Assembly: GCA_900555435.1 (NCBI GenBank)
Contig: USLH01000013.1
Coordinates: 1 to 22,688, forward strand
Origin: an uncultured Oscillospiraceae bacterium
GTDB lineage: Bacteria; Bacillota; Clostridia; Oscillospirales; Ruminococcaceae
Direction: 5' to 3'
DNA length: 22,688 nucleotides
Position numbers and translations under genes: made by a program. Below, piece by piece: positions 1 to 5,739 of the stretch. How positions within the stretch are numbered: the first letter of the stretch is position 1; the number at the start of each line of letters is the position of its first letter. Below the pieces are notes generated by a model, which did not search any database, was not told the origin of the DNA, and worked only from the letters and a program-made list of their open reading frames with translations.

Positions 1-295
1 GAGTCAACGAAGCTCAAAAATTTCGTTCCATAAAAATAGAAGCATTCCGAAACCGCTGCAGCCTTCACCCGTCGGCGGATGTCAAAGGAGGATCCTTCTC
101 AACCCAGAAGCCCCTTCCCGTCCCGATGAAACGTTGCTCCCGCTCCCCAACTTTAAGCGGCAGCCCCGCTGCACCGATCTGTTCCGGCTCTTCTGATTTT
201 TGAACGCTTCTCCTTCCACAGCCGCCGCAGGCAAGCTGTCAGAGCGCCGAAGACCGCACTTGCGCACGGCGGGCATCCTCCGCAAACCCTCTCGG

Positions 296-326
296 AAAAA
301 GCCGTCCTCCCAAAAGGAAGACCGCC
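296..326 (-). terminator. Terminator-like hairpin or attenuator downstream of the 390-418 promoter
   Basis: On the minus strand, GTCTTCC and GGGAGGAC form a stem around a short T-rich loop, extended by GC pairs across one mismatch. Five T residues follow (296-300). It lies about 60-85 nt after the predicted start, so the transcript would be a small RNA of roughly 85 nt or an attenuated leader for a gene left of the window. Confidence 0.45.
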
Positions 327-389
327 CCTTCCCAAAGAAAGCTGCGAAACATACGCTTCAAAAACGCTCCTTCGATTGCGTATACGCTT

Positions 390-418
390 ACTATAGCATG
401 AAAATCGGATTTTGTAAA
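390..418 (-). promoter_or_regulatory. Strong minus-strand sigma-A-type promoter
   Basis: Read on the minus strand, TTTACA (413-418) and TATAGT (390-395) are 17 nt apart and a TG extends the -10 element. Transcription would start near 383 and run toward the left edge. A perfect 10-bp palindrome GCGTATACGC (378-387) lies over the predicted start. No convincing protein gene follows within the window. Confidence 0.6.
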
Positions 419-516
419 GGAATTTTCCGCAAATTTTCCACAAAGAAAAATTCCGCTGAAAAAAATTCCTCCCTTTTTTCCCTTTTGCCCAATATGCTTC
501 CCGGATGTAAACGGAC

Positions 517-547
517 GCAGCCTTTTTGCTTCTACAAAAAAGCTGCG
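517..547 (-). terminator. Possible terminator of the YtxH-like gene
   Basis: CGCAGC (517-522) pairs with GCTGCG (542-547), and the inner T and A runs can extend the stem. It starts a few bases past the stop codon at 554. A U tract directly after the stem is lacking on the minus strand, so this assignment is weak. Confidence 0.35.
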
Positions 548-553
548 CCTCTT

Positions 554-730
554 TTACATCATGCCGGCCAGGCTGTCAAAAACGCCTCCTACGGTCTTCA
601 TGGCCCGGGCCGCTTTCTTTTTCATTTTCCGCACCTTGTTTTTCCCGGTGCCCATGACCATATAGGCGGCCGTTCCCACTGCTGCCCCGGCGGCAGCGCC
701 TTTCAAAACGCTGCTCAGCGTCTGATTCAT
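554..730 (-). CDS. Small YtxH-like membrane protein (58 aa)
   Basis: This is a short protein with a glycine/alanine-rich hydrophobic segment at about residues 9-27 (GAAAGAAVGTAAYMVMG), followed by a strongly basic stretch (KNKVRKMKKK) and a short amphipathic tail. That arrangement is typical of clostridial YtxH-type proteins, which are membrane-anchored and of poorly defined, often stress-related, role. The start ATG at 730 is preceded by AAAGGAGA at good spacing. A longer frame in the same phase runs to 1063 but has no ribosome site, and its upstream part looks random. It stands alone, divergent from the pyridoxal kinase unit. Family membership rests on composition and length only. Confidence 0.7.
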   Translation of the reverse strand: MNQTLSSVLKGAAAGAAVGTAAYMVMGTGKNKVRKMKKKAARAMKTVGGVFDSLAGMM

Positions 731-901
731 AACGATCTCTCCTTTGTATTCCGGACTTGTTCCTCTTTCGCGGAACAAAATTAGCTTTCCCGCTTTTTCT
801 ACCTTCTGCACAGGGAATGACTTGAAATCGAGCCTCCCCTTGGCAAAAATGGAAAACTGCGGAAAAACACCTTCTTTTTCCTGCCTTTTCTCCCGGAACA
901 A

Positions 902-930
902 TTGCCAAACCGGACACTTTTCGCTATAAT
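902..930 (+). promoter_or_regulatory. Promoter of the pyridoxal kinase/ECF transporter unit
   Basis: TTGCCA (902-907) and a perfect TATAAT (925-930) are 17 nt apart. The predicted start near 937 leaves a leader of about 165 nt before the kinase start codon. Confidence 0.65.
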
Positions 931-936
931 ATTCTT

Positions 937-1100
937 GATGGAAAGTTCCAAAAACCGCCGGGGCCGAAGGGCGAAGCCGCTTCCTTGCATCCGTCCCGGA
1001 TCCGACATAAAATAAATGCAGACACGGCAAAACGCCGCATCTGCATTTTACGAAAATTCTCAAAAAGCCGCTTTAAAAAGCGCAGAAAGGGATGCTCCGT
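937..1100 (+). promoter_or_regulatory. Structured 5' leader with terminator-like hairpin
   Basis: The leader contains a small hairpin (ATCCG/CGGAT near 990-1002) and a long one at 1014-1048. In the long one AAATGCAGA pairs with TCTGCATTT and an inner CGGC pairs with GCCG, with a symmetric CA/CA internal loop. Four T residues sit at its 3' end. Because this lies between promoter and gene it could act as an attenuator. It does not match a riboswitch class that I can recognise by eye. Confidence 0.4.
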
Positions 1101-1967
1101 ATGATGCTGCAAAGGCCCCCCCGCGTCGCCGCCATTCACGATCTTTCGGGATTCGGACGGTGTTCGCTTTCGGTGATCCTGCCGACCCTGTCCGCCATGA
1201 AGGTGCAGGTCTGCCCCGTGGTCACCGCCGTCTTCTCCACCCACACAGGAGGGTTGGGAGAGGTGGTGTTTCGGGATCTCACCGACTATCTCACTCCAAC
1301 GCTGGAGCATTATAAGCGCCTGAAGCTGGAGTTTGAGTGCGTGTACAGCGGATTCTTAGGGTCCTTGGAGCAGATCGACCACTGTCTGGAATACTACGCC
1401 GCCTACCCGGATGCGCTGGCGGTGGTGGATCCGGTCATGGGCGACCACGGGCGCCCCTACCGCACCTACACCCCGGAAATGTGCCGGCGGATGAAGGAGC
1501 TGGCGGCTGTGGCCGATCTCATCACCCCCAACCTGACGGAAGCAAGCATCCTTCTGGGGGAGGAGTACCCCTCCGCCCCCCTGCGTCAGTTTGAAGCAAA
1601 ACGCCTGGTCGCAAGGCTCAGTGAGCTGGGGCCGAGGCTGGTCACCGTCACCGGCGTGGAGATGGCTGACGGCACCATCTCGAACTTAGGCTACGACCGG
1701 GATCGGGGCGACTACTGGCGGGTGGACTGCAATTACGTCCCTGCCTCCTATCCCGGCACCGGCGACATCTTCGCCAGCGTCATGGTAGGCTCCCTTTTAA
1801 ACGGTGACAGCCTCCCCATGGCCATCGAGCGTGCCACCCGATTCTTAGAGATTGCCATCCGCACCACCTTCAGCTATGGCAGCGACACCCGCTACGGTGT
1901 CATGCTGGAATCCTGCCTGGGGTGGCTCTCCACGGATCAGACCTTCGACCGGTACCGGCTTCTTTAA
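1101..1967 (+). CDS. pdxY: Pyridoxal/pyridoxamine kinase, PfkB (ribokinase) fold
   Basis: This enzyme phosphorylates B6 vitamers with ATP to give PLP or PMP in the salvage pathway. Visible motifs, numbered from ATG 1101, are the N-terminal SGFGRCSL (16-23), STHTGG in the substrate region (46-51), DPVMGDHG (110-117), TPNLTEA (142-148) and the anion-hole/catalytic-base motif GTGD (219-222, Asp222 as base). The length of 288 aa is normal. An ATG at 1092 is also in frame, but it abuts the AGAAAGGG ribosome site; 1101 has the correct spacing. The next gene, 69 nt downstream, encodes an ECF S component, which suggests joint uptake and phosphorylation of a B6 vitamer. The pdxY versus pdxK symbol is uncertain. 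The kinase assignment itself is firm. Confidence 0.88.
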   Translation: MMLQRPPRVAAIHDLSGFGRCSLSVILPTLSAMKVQVCPVVTAVFSTHTGGLGEVVFRDLTDYLTPTLEHYKRLKLEFECVYSGFLGSLEQIDHCLEYYAAYPDALAVVDPVMGDHGRPYRTYTPEMCRRMKELAAVADLITPNLTEASILLGEEYPSAPLRQFEAKRLVARLSELGPRLVTVTGVEMADGTISNLGYDRDRGDYWRVDCNYVPASYPGTGDIFASVMVGSLLNGDSLPMAIERATRFLEIAIRTTFSYGSDTRYGVMLESCLGWLSTDQTFDRYRLL

Positions 1968-2000
1968 GAATTTTCAAGAAATGCCAGCCAGCAACAACGA

Positions 2001-2039
2001 AAGGAGACGGGCGCTTTTCACGCCCGGAAAAACGGTATG
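2001..2039 (+). promoter_or_regulatory. Displaced ribosome site bridged by a hairpin before the ECF gene
   Basis: The only good Shine-Dalgarno sequence, AAGGAG (2001-2006), is 30 nt from the ATG at 2037. A GC-only 6-bp stem, CGGGCG (2008-2013) with CGCCCG (2021-2026), lies between them. Folding this stem leaves an effective spacing of about 11 nt. No ATG, GTG or TTG in the same frame lies closer to the ribosome site. Confidence 0.5.
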
Positions 2040-2867
2040 GCACAGCAAGTAACCGAACAGCGGAAAAAACTTCTCTTCATGGTGTCCGTCGGTATGATGG
2101 CGGCACTGGTCTTCGTGGGGAACTACCTCCAGTTCAAGATCCCCGTCAGCATCGGCGACGTGACCCGCGTCCATCTGGGCAATTCCATGTGTCTGCTGGC
2201 CGGTCTCCTTTTCGGACCGGGCGTGGGCGGTCTCGCCTCCGGCATCGGCGCCGGGCTTTACGACCTCTTTGATCCCGTATACATCGTATCCGCTCCCTAC
2301 ACCTTCTGCTCCAAATTTGCCATGGGCTTTTTAGCCGGTCTCTTGGGCCGTGCCGCCTTCCGCAAAGAGGGAAAGAGCCGGGTACTGCAGGTGATCTTAG
2401 CCGGCGTAGTCGGACAGCTCGCTTACATCTTCCTCTACCTCCTGAAATCCTATGCCACCCTCCGGCTGGTTGGCACCGCCTCTCAGGCAGCGTTCTTAGC
2501 CGTGATCCCCAAGATCGCCGCTTCCACCGTCAACGCCGTGGCTGCCGTGGTGATCTCCGTTCCCCTGAGCATCGCCCTGCGCAAGGCCCTGAGCCGCACC
2601 GCTTTCTTCTCGGTCATGAACGTCCAGAAGGAGAATAAGGGCTACTTTAACCCCGTCACCATCGCACTTACCATCTTCTGCTGCGCTGTGACCATGGTCT
2701 TCGCCATGTATCTTTCCGCCACCAATAAAATCAAGGCGGAGGATCAGAAGAAGATCGACACCCTGCAGGCTCAGATCGACGCCCAGCAGGCTCAGCTGGA
2801 CTATCTGGCCGAGCAGCTGAACATCGAGCTTCCCCAGCCGGAAGAGTCCTCCGACAGTAGCAAATAA
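2037..2867 (+). CDS. ECF transporter S component, probably for a B6 vitamer, with C-terminal coiled coil
   Basis: Residues about 10-185 contain some six hydrophobic helices and the small-residue-rich turns of ECF substrate-binding (S) components; the stretch LGNSMCLLAGLLFGPGVGG (47-65) is characteristic. S components bind a vitamin and are energised by a shared EcfA/A'/T module, which is not encoded here. The substrate is inferred from the upstream pyridoxal kinase in the same unit; hydroxymethylpyrimidine or another B6-related compound is also possible. Unusually, the protein continues with a seventh hydrophobic helix (about 206-228) and a charged coiled coil rich in Gln and Ala (about 229-262), ending in a Ser/Glu-rich tail. 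Most S components are about 170-200 aa, so 276 aa is long. The start at 2037 has an atypically spaced ribosome site. Confidence 0.82.
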   Translation: MAQQVTEQRKKLLFMVSVGMMAALVFVGNYLQFKIPVSIGDVTRVHLGNSMCLLAGLLFGPGVGGLASGIGAGLYDLFDPVYIVSAPYTFCSKFAMGFLAGLLGRAAFRKEGKSRVLQVILAGVVGQLAYIFLYLLKSYATLRLVGTASQAAFLAVIPKIAASTVNAVAAVVISVPLSIALRKALSRTAFFSVMNVQKENKGYFNPVTIALTIFCCAVTMVFAMYLSATNKIKAEDQKKIDTLQAQIDAQQAQLDYLAEQLNIELPQPEESSDSSK

Positions 2868-2882
2868 ACCGCTCTCCCTAAC

Positions 2883-2914
2883 AAACCGCCCGATCAACTC
2901 TGGCCGGACGGTTT
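2883..2914 (+). terminator. First of tandem terminators after the ECF gene
   Basis: AAACCGCCCG (2883-2892) pairs with CGGACGGTTT (2905-2914) with one mismatch and is followed by a short T run. On the other strand it could also help stop transcripts from the convergent corrinoid gene. Confidence 0.5.
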
Positions 2915-2924
2915 TCCATCTGAA

Positions 2925-2970
2925 CCCCGCATCCTTCCGGAACACCCGGTACGGATGCGGGGTTTTATTT
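2925..2970 (+). terminator. Rho-independent terminator of the pdxY-ECF unit
   Basis: A perfect 10-bp stem, CCCCGCATCC (2925-2934) with GGATGCGGGG (2953-2962), is followed by TTTTATTT. Confidence 0.8.
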
Positions 2971-3001
2971 GCAGAAAAGCGTTTCTTTCTATAAATCGCA
3001 T

Positions 3002-3514
3002 TTAATATTCCACCCCTTCCCTCGCCGAAACTCCCTTATCATACGGATGCTTTCCCTTCTCCATCCGGGTCACATAATCTGCCCGCCGGATCAGCTCCTC
3101 ATCCCCCCGATGGCCGGTCATCGCGACCTCCGTCTCCTCCGGGAGCCCATCCAGAAAGCGGAGAAAATTCTCCCGCTCCACCATGCCCGTATCCAGCGCC
3201 GACCCGATCTCGTCCAAGACCAGCATCCGCCGTCCTTCCCGGCAAAGGCTCTCCGCCTTTTTAAGGTTTTCCGCCATCACCTGCCGGAAGTGCTTCTTTT
3301 CCTCCTCCGACATAGCAAAGACAAAGCCCGTAAACCCTTCCTCCGCCAGCGCCGTCACCTCCGGGAACGTCCGCAGCGCCCTTATCTCCCCGCTGCTGCC
3401 GTCCTTTAAAAACTGCAGGATCACCGTGGGGATTCCTCTCCCCACTGCCCGCAAAGCAAGCCCCATGGCCGCCGTGGTTTTCCCTTTTCCGTCGCCGTAA
3501 TAAAAATGCTTCAT
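3002..3514 (-). CDS. cobO: Cob(I)yrinic acid a,c-diamide adenosyltransferase (CobA/CobO/BtuR family)
   Basis: This enzyme transfers the adenosyl group of ATP to reduced corrinoid cobalt to make adenosylcobalamin-type cofactors. The P-loop GDGKGKTT sits at residues 7-14. A Walker-B-like VLDEIGSALD follows in the middle, and TGHRGDEELIRRADYVTRM with KHPYDKGV appears near the C-terminus, matching the family pattern. The length of 170 aa is normal. The start at 3514 has GGAGGAG at good spacing. No other corrinoid genes lie nearby, so it probably serves salvage. The upstream gap to the LRR protein is only 47 nt and is filled by a terminator hairpin, so how it is transcribed is unclear. The symbol cobO versus cobA/btuR is conventional; the family is clear. 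Confidence 0.88.
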   Translation of the reverse strand: MKHFYYGDGKGKTTAAMGLALRAVGRGIPTVILQFLKDGSSGEIRALRTFPEVTALAEEGFTGFVFAMSEEEKKHFRQVMAENLKKAESLCREGRRMLVLDEIGSALDTGMVERENFLRFLDGLPEETEVAMTGHRGDEELIRRADYVTRMEKGKHPYDKGVSAREGVEY

Positions 3515-3530
3515 ACGCTCCTCCTACGCA

Positions 3531-3558
3531 AAAAGGCAGGCTTAAAAGCCTGCCTTTT
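3531..3558 (-). terminator. Bidirectional-type terminator after the LRR surface protein gene
   Basis: AAAAGGCAGGC (3531-3541) and GCCTGCCTTTT (3548-3558) form a perfect stem around a 6-nt loop, with a T run on each strand. It begins 3 nt past the stop of the LRR gene and ends 16 nt before the next minus-strand start codon. Confidence 0.8.
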
Positions 3559-3561
3559 CTC

Positions 3562-4518
3562 TTACTTGATCCATGCGCCGTCTGCGCCGACTTTATAGCC
3601 ATTGATGGTGGTATTCACCGCCAAAGCGCCGCTGGCATAGAAATAATAGCTCTTTCCGTCGATGCTGTACCATGCTCCGGAGATCATGATGCCGTCCTTT
3701 TGTAAGAAGTACCGCCTGCTGCCCACATTGATCCAGCCGGTGGCCATCTTCCCATCGGAATTGAAATAGTACCACTTTTCATTGAGCTTCAGCCAGCCGG
3801 TCTGATAGCTGCCGTCGGCTTTCCGGTAGTATTTGCTCCCGTTCTGCTCCACCCATCCGGCCGTGACCGCCGGCGTCTCTGAAGGCGGCGTACCCTGGGT
3901 CAGCTTCCCGTCGGAGCCGAAGGTGTAGTTCTTCCCGTCGATGATCTGGCTCCCGGTCAGCATGGCGCCGGAAGAGGCAAAGCAGTACCAGCTGCCGTTC
4001 ACCTTTTTAAAGCCCACGGCCATCGTGCCGTCGTCCGGATCGAAGTAGTACCACGCAGGCCCTACCTGCTTCCAGCCGGTGATCCGTCTGCCTTCCGCTT
4101 CAAAATAGTACCAGATCCCGTTTAAGTTGAGCCAGCCGGTCTGGTAGCTCCCATCGCTCTTTTTGTAATAGGTGTTCCCGTCCCGGATCTCCCACGGCGT
4201 CCCTCCGGGAGCCGTCCCCTGGGTCAGCTCGCCGGTAGAAGCGAACACATAGCTCTTGCCGTCAATGGTCTGGGAGCCGGTGACCATTCCGCCGGAGGCG
4301 TTCATGTAGTACCACTTTCCGCCTGCTTGCTTCCAGCCCACGGCCATTTTCCCGTCTGCCGGATCGAAATAGTAATTGGAAGGTCCTACCTTTTTCCACC
4401 CGGTGACCATCTTGCCGTCGCTTTCAAAATAATAGTAAGTCCCGTCCAGATTGAGCCACCCGGTCTGATACGTCCCGTCGGCTTTTTTATAATATTTGCC
4501 GCCGTTCTGTTCCACCCA
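3562..4518 (-). repeat. Three tandem super-repeats of about 110 residues in the cell-wall-binding region
   Basis: The motif GWVEQNG.KYY.KADG.YQTGWL begins near residues 330 and 551 of the surface protein, with a diverged copy (WEIRDGNTYYKKSDG) near 438. The super-repeat is thus about 108-113 residues, built from smaller repeats of about 20 residues. The corresponding DNA units are approximately 4518-4195, 4194-3856 and 3855-3562. The last copy is shortened and ends at the C-terminus. Confidence 0.75.
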
Positions 4519-5505
4519 GCCGGTGGTCGTGCCGGAAGAGCCGCCCAGCTCCCCATACTCGTTAAACGTGTAGGAAATGCCGTCGATGGTGTAAGTCCCG
4601 GTGACATAGGTGCCCTTATCATCGGTAAAATATGACCGGACATCCCCCTGCTGCTGCCAGCCCGCCACCATCTGGGGCAGGAGCTTCACTTCCCCGGAGG
4701 AAAGCTGGGACACCGCTGCCTTGGAGGAATCCCTTAAGGTGTCGATCCGGTTTTTCTCCAGATACAGCACCGTAAGCGCCGTGTTTTTGGAAAGATCCGG
4801 GATCTCCGTGATCTCATTCCCGGAAAGATCCAGCTGCTCCAGCCGGGTCAGGCTGGTCACAAAGCTCATATCCGTCAATTGGTTATTCCGTGCGCTGAGC
4901 ACATGGAGCCACCGGGACAGATCCGGCATCCGGGTGATCAGGTTGTTGTCGAGGATCAGCGTGGACAGCCCGTACAGCTCTCCTAATGTCGAAACGGTCT
5001 TGAGCTTGTTTTTGGAAAGGTCAAGGCTCTCCAGGTCTTCCAAAGAAGCCAGCGCCGTGATTGACGAAATGGTGTTGCCGCTGGCATCCAGCTCCCGCAG
5101 GCTCGAAAGCCCCGAAAGCCCGGAAAGCCCCGTCAGCGCATTGCCGCTGACGTCTAAGTAGTAAAGGCTCGTGCATTTTCCCAGGGTCGTCAGGGTCTTC
5201 AGCTCATTGTCCGAAGCATCCACCCAGCTTAAATTCGGCAGCTTCGCCAGCCCTTTTAAGGACTTGAGCCCCATGCCGCTCAAATCCACCTCGGTGACCA
5301 GAGAAAGCTCGTATTCGTTGAGCTTCCCGTCTCCATTGGCATCTGCCGCATCCAGCAGATAGTTGTAGATATCCGAGTCGAAGCTTCTTTTCGCCACAAC
5401 AGTCCCGCCGGCTGCCGCCGCCGGAAACGTCGGGAGCAGAGCCGCCGTCATCGCCGCAGCAGCCATTGCCGCCAGCAGCCGGAGCCCTTTTCTCGTGTGT
5501 TCCAT
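3562..5505 (-). CDS. Secreted surface protein: EF-hand, leucine-rich repeats and cell-wall/choline-binding repeats
   Basis: This 647-aa protein has a signal peptide (basic MEHTRKGLR, then an Ala-rich core to about residue 32). A calcium EF-hand or dockerin-like loop follows (D55-x-N57-x-D59-x-K61 with E66), then LRRs of about 22 residues from 73 to about 255, internalin-like. From about 290 to the end there are aromatic-rich repeats of the type GWxxxxGxWYYFxxDGxMxTGW (CW_binding_1/choline-binding family). These usually hold proteins non-covalently on teichoic acid or wall polysaccharide, and no LPxTG anchor is present. The start at 5505 has AGGAGG 7 nt upstream. A longer frame to 5622 crosses the promoter and is rejected. 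The likely role is adhesion or host and matrix interaction; the ligand is unknown. Confidence 0.85.
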   Translation of the reverse strand: MEHTRKGLRLLAAMAAAAMTAALLPTFPAAAAGGTVVAKRSFDSDIYNYLLDAADANGDGKLNEYELSLVTEVDLSGMGLKSLKGLAKLPNLSWVDASDNELKTLTTLGKCTSLYYLDVSGNALTGLSGLSGLSSLRELDASGNTISSITALASLEDLESLDLSKNKLKTVSTLGELYGLSTLILDNNLITRMPDLSRWLHVLSARNNQLTDMSFVTSLTRLEQLDLSGNEITEIPDLSKNTALTVLYLEKNRIDTLRDSSKAAVSQLSSGEVKLLPQMVAGWQQQGDVRSYFTDDKGTYVTGTYTIDGISYTFNEYGELGGSSGTTTGWVEQNGGKYYKKADGTYQTGWLNLDGTYYYFESDGKMVTGWKKVGPSNYYFDPADGKMAVGWKQAGGKWYYMNASGGMVTGSQTIDGKSYVFASTGELTQGTAPGGTPWEIRDGNTYYKKSDGSYQTGWLNLNGIWYYFEAEGRRITGWKQVGPAWYYFDPDDGTMAVGFKKVNGSWYCFASSGAMLTGSQIIDGKNYTFGSDGKLTQGTPPSETPAVTAGWVEQNGSKYYRKADGSYQTGWLKLNEKWYYFNSDGKMATGWINVGSRRYFLQKDGIMISGAWYSIDGKSYYFYASGALAVNTTINGYKVGADGAWIK

Positions 5506-5610
5506 ATCCGTACCTCCTTCTTTCTTTGTCGCAGGTCCTGCGGGTCTTTTCCCGCTCTTTCTTTCTCCCCGCAAAACGGGGAAAACCGCCCAAAAATCGG
5601 TTCTGCGTCC

Positions 5611-5639
5611 AGTATACCACATTTTCCCCTGAAGGTAAA
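5611..5639 (-). promoter_or_regulatory. Promoter of the LRR surface protein gene
   Basis: On the minus strand, TTTACC (5634-5639) and TATACT (5611-5616) are 17 nt apart with an extended TGG before the -10. The predicted start near 5604 gives a leader of about 100 nt holding two short GC hairpins (CCCCG/CGGGG and GCGGG/CCCGC). Confidence 0.65.
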
Positions 5640-5660
5640 GTGGGAATTCCCCGGAATCCC

Positions 5661-5689
5661 TTGACTTTACACCTGTTTTTCATTAAAAT
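5661..5689 (+). promoter_or_regulatory. Promoter of glyS
   Basis: TTGACT (5661-5666) and TAAAAT (5684-5689) are 17 nt apart. The leader to the start codon is only about 43 nt, too short for a T-box. The -35 boxes of this promoter and of the divergent surface-protein promoter are separated by only 21 bp. Confidence 0.75.
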
Positions 5690-5739
5690 AAGTATATATG
5701 AAATTCCGGCTTATTATGGCCCGGGAAAGAAGGATCGAT

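Larger units (their letters stand above)
1..553. other. Left-edge region without a supportable protein gene
   Basis: Open frames exist on both strands here, but none has a well-placed ribosome site, a plausible composition or a recognisable motif. The supportable contents are the minus-strand promoter, the hairpin at 296-326 and a hairpin at 517-547. A 37-codon minus-strand frame (239-352) starts 14 nt after an AAGGAG and reads through the 296-326 hairpin. It could be a leader peptide but is equally likely to be chance. Confidence 0.5.

Noticed and set aside
80..85. TTGACA on the minus strand near the left edge as a -35 box
   Set aside because: No -10-like hexamer occurs at a suitable distance before the window ends.
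200..784. Plus-strand frame of 194 codons at the left edge
   Set aside because: It overlaps the YtxH-like gene in antisense, has no ribosome site and contains no recognisable domain; it is a consequence of GC-rich sequence.
937..1010. ZTP or another known riboswitch in the pdxY leader because of the CCGCCGGGGCC segment
   Set aside because: The other conserved pieces and their order are missing, so I leave it as an unassigned structured leader.
3562..4518. Tandem repeats considered as a CRISPR array
   Set aside because: The repeats are long, coding, in frame and translate to aromatic cell-wall-binding motifs; there is no repeat-spacer pattern.
3562..5622. Longer start of the LRR surface protein at 5622
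   Set aside because: The extra 39 codons cover the leader and the -10 box and precede the signal peptide; ATG 5505 has an ideal ribosome site followed directly by the signal peptide.
5697..5739. T-box riboswitch before glyS
   Set aside because: The leader from the predicted start to the ATG is about 43 nt, far too short, and neither the T-box sequence nor an antiterminator is present.
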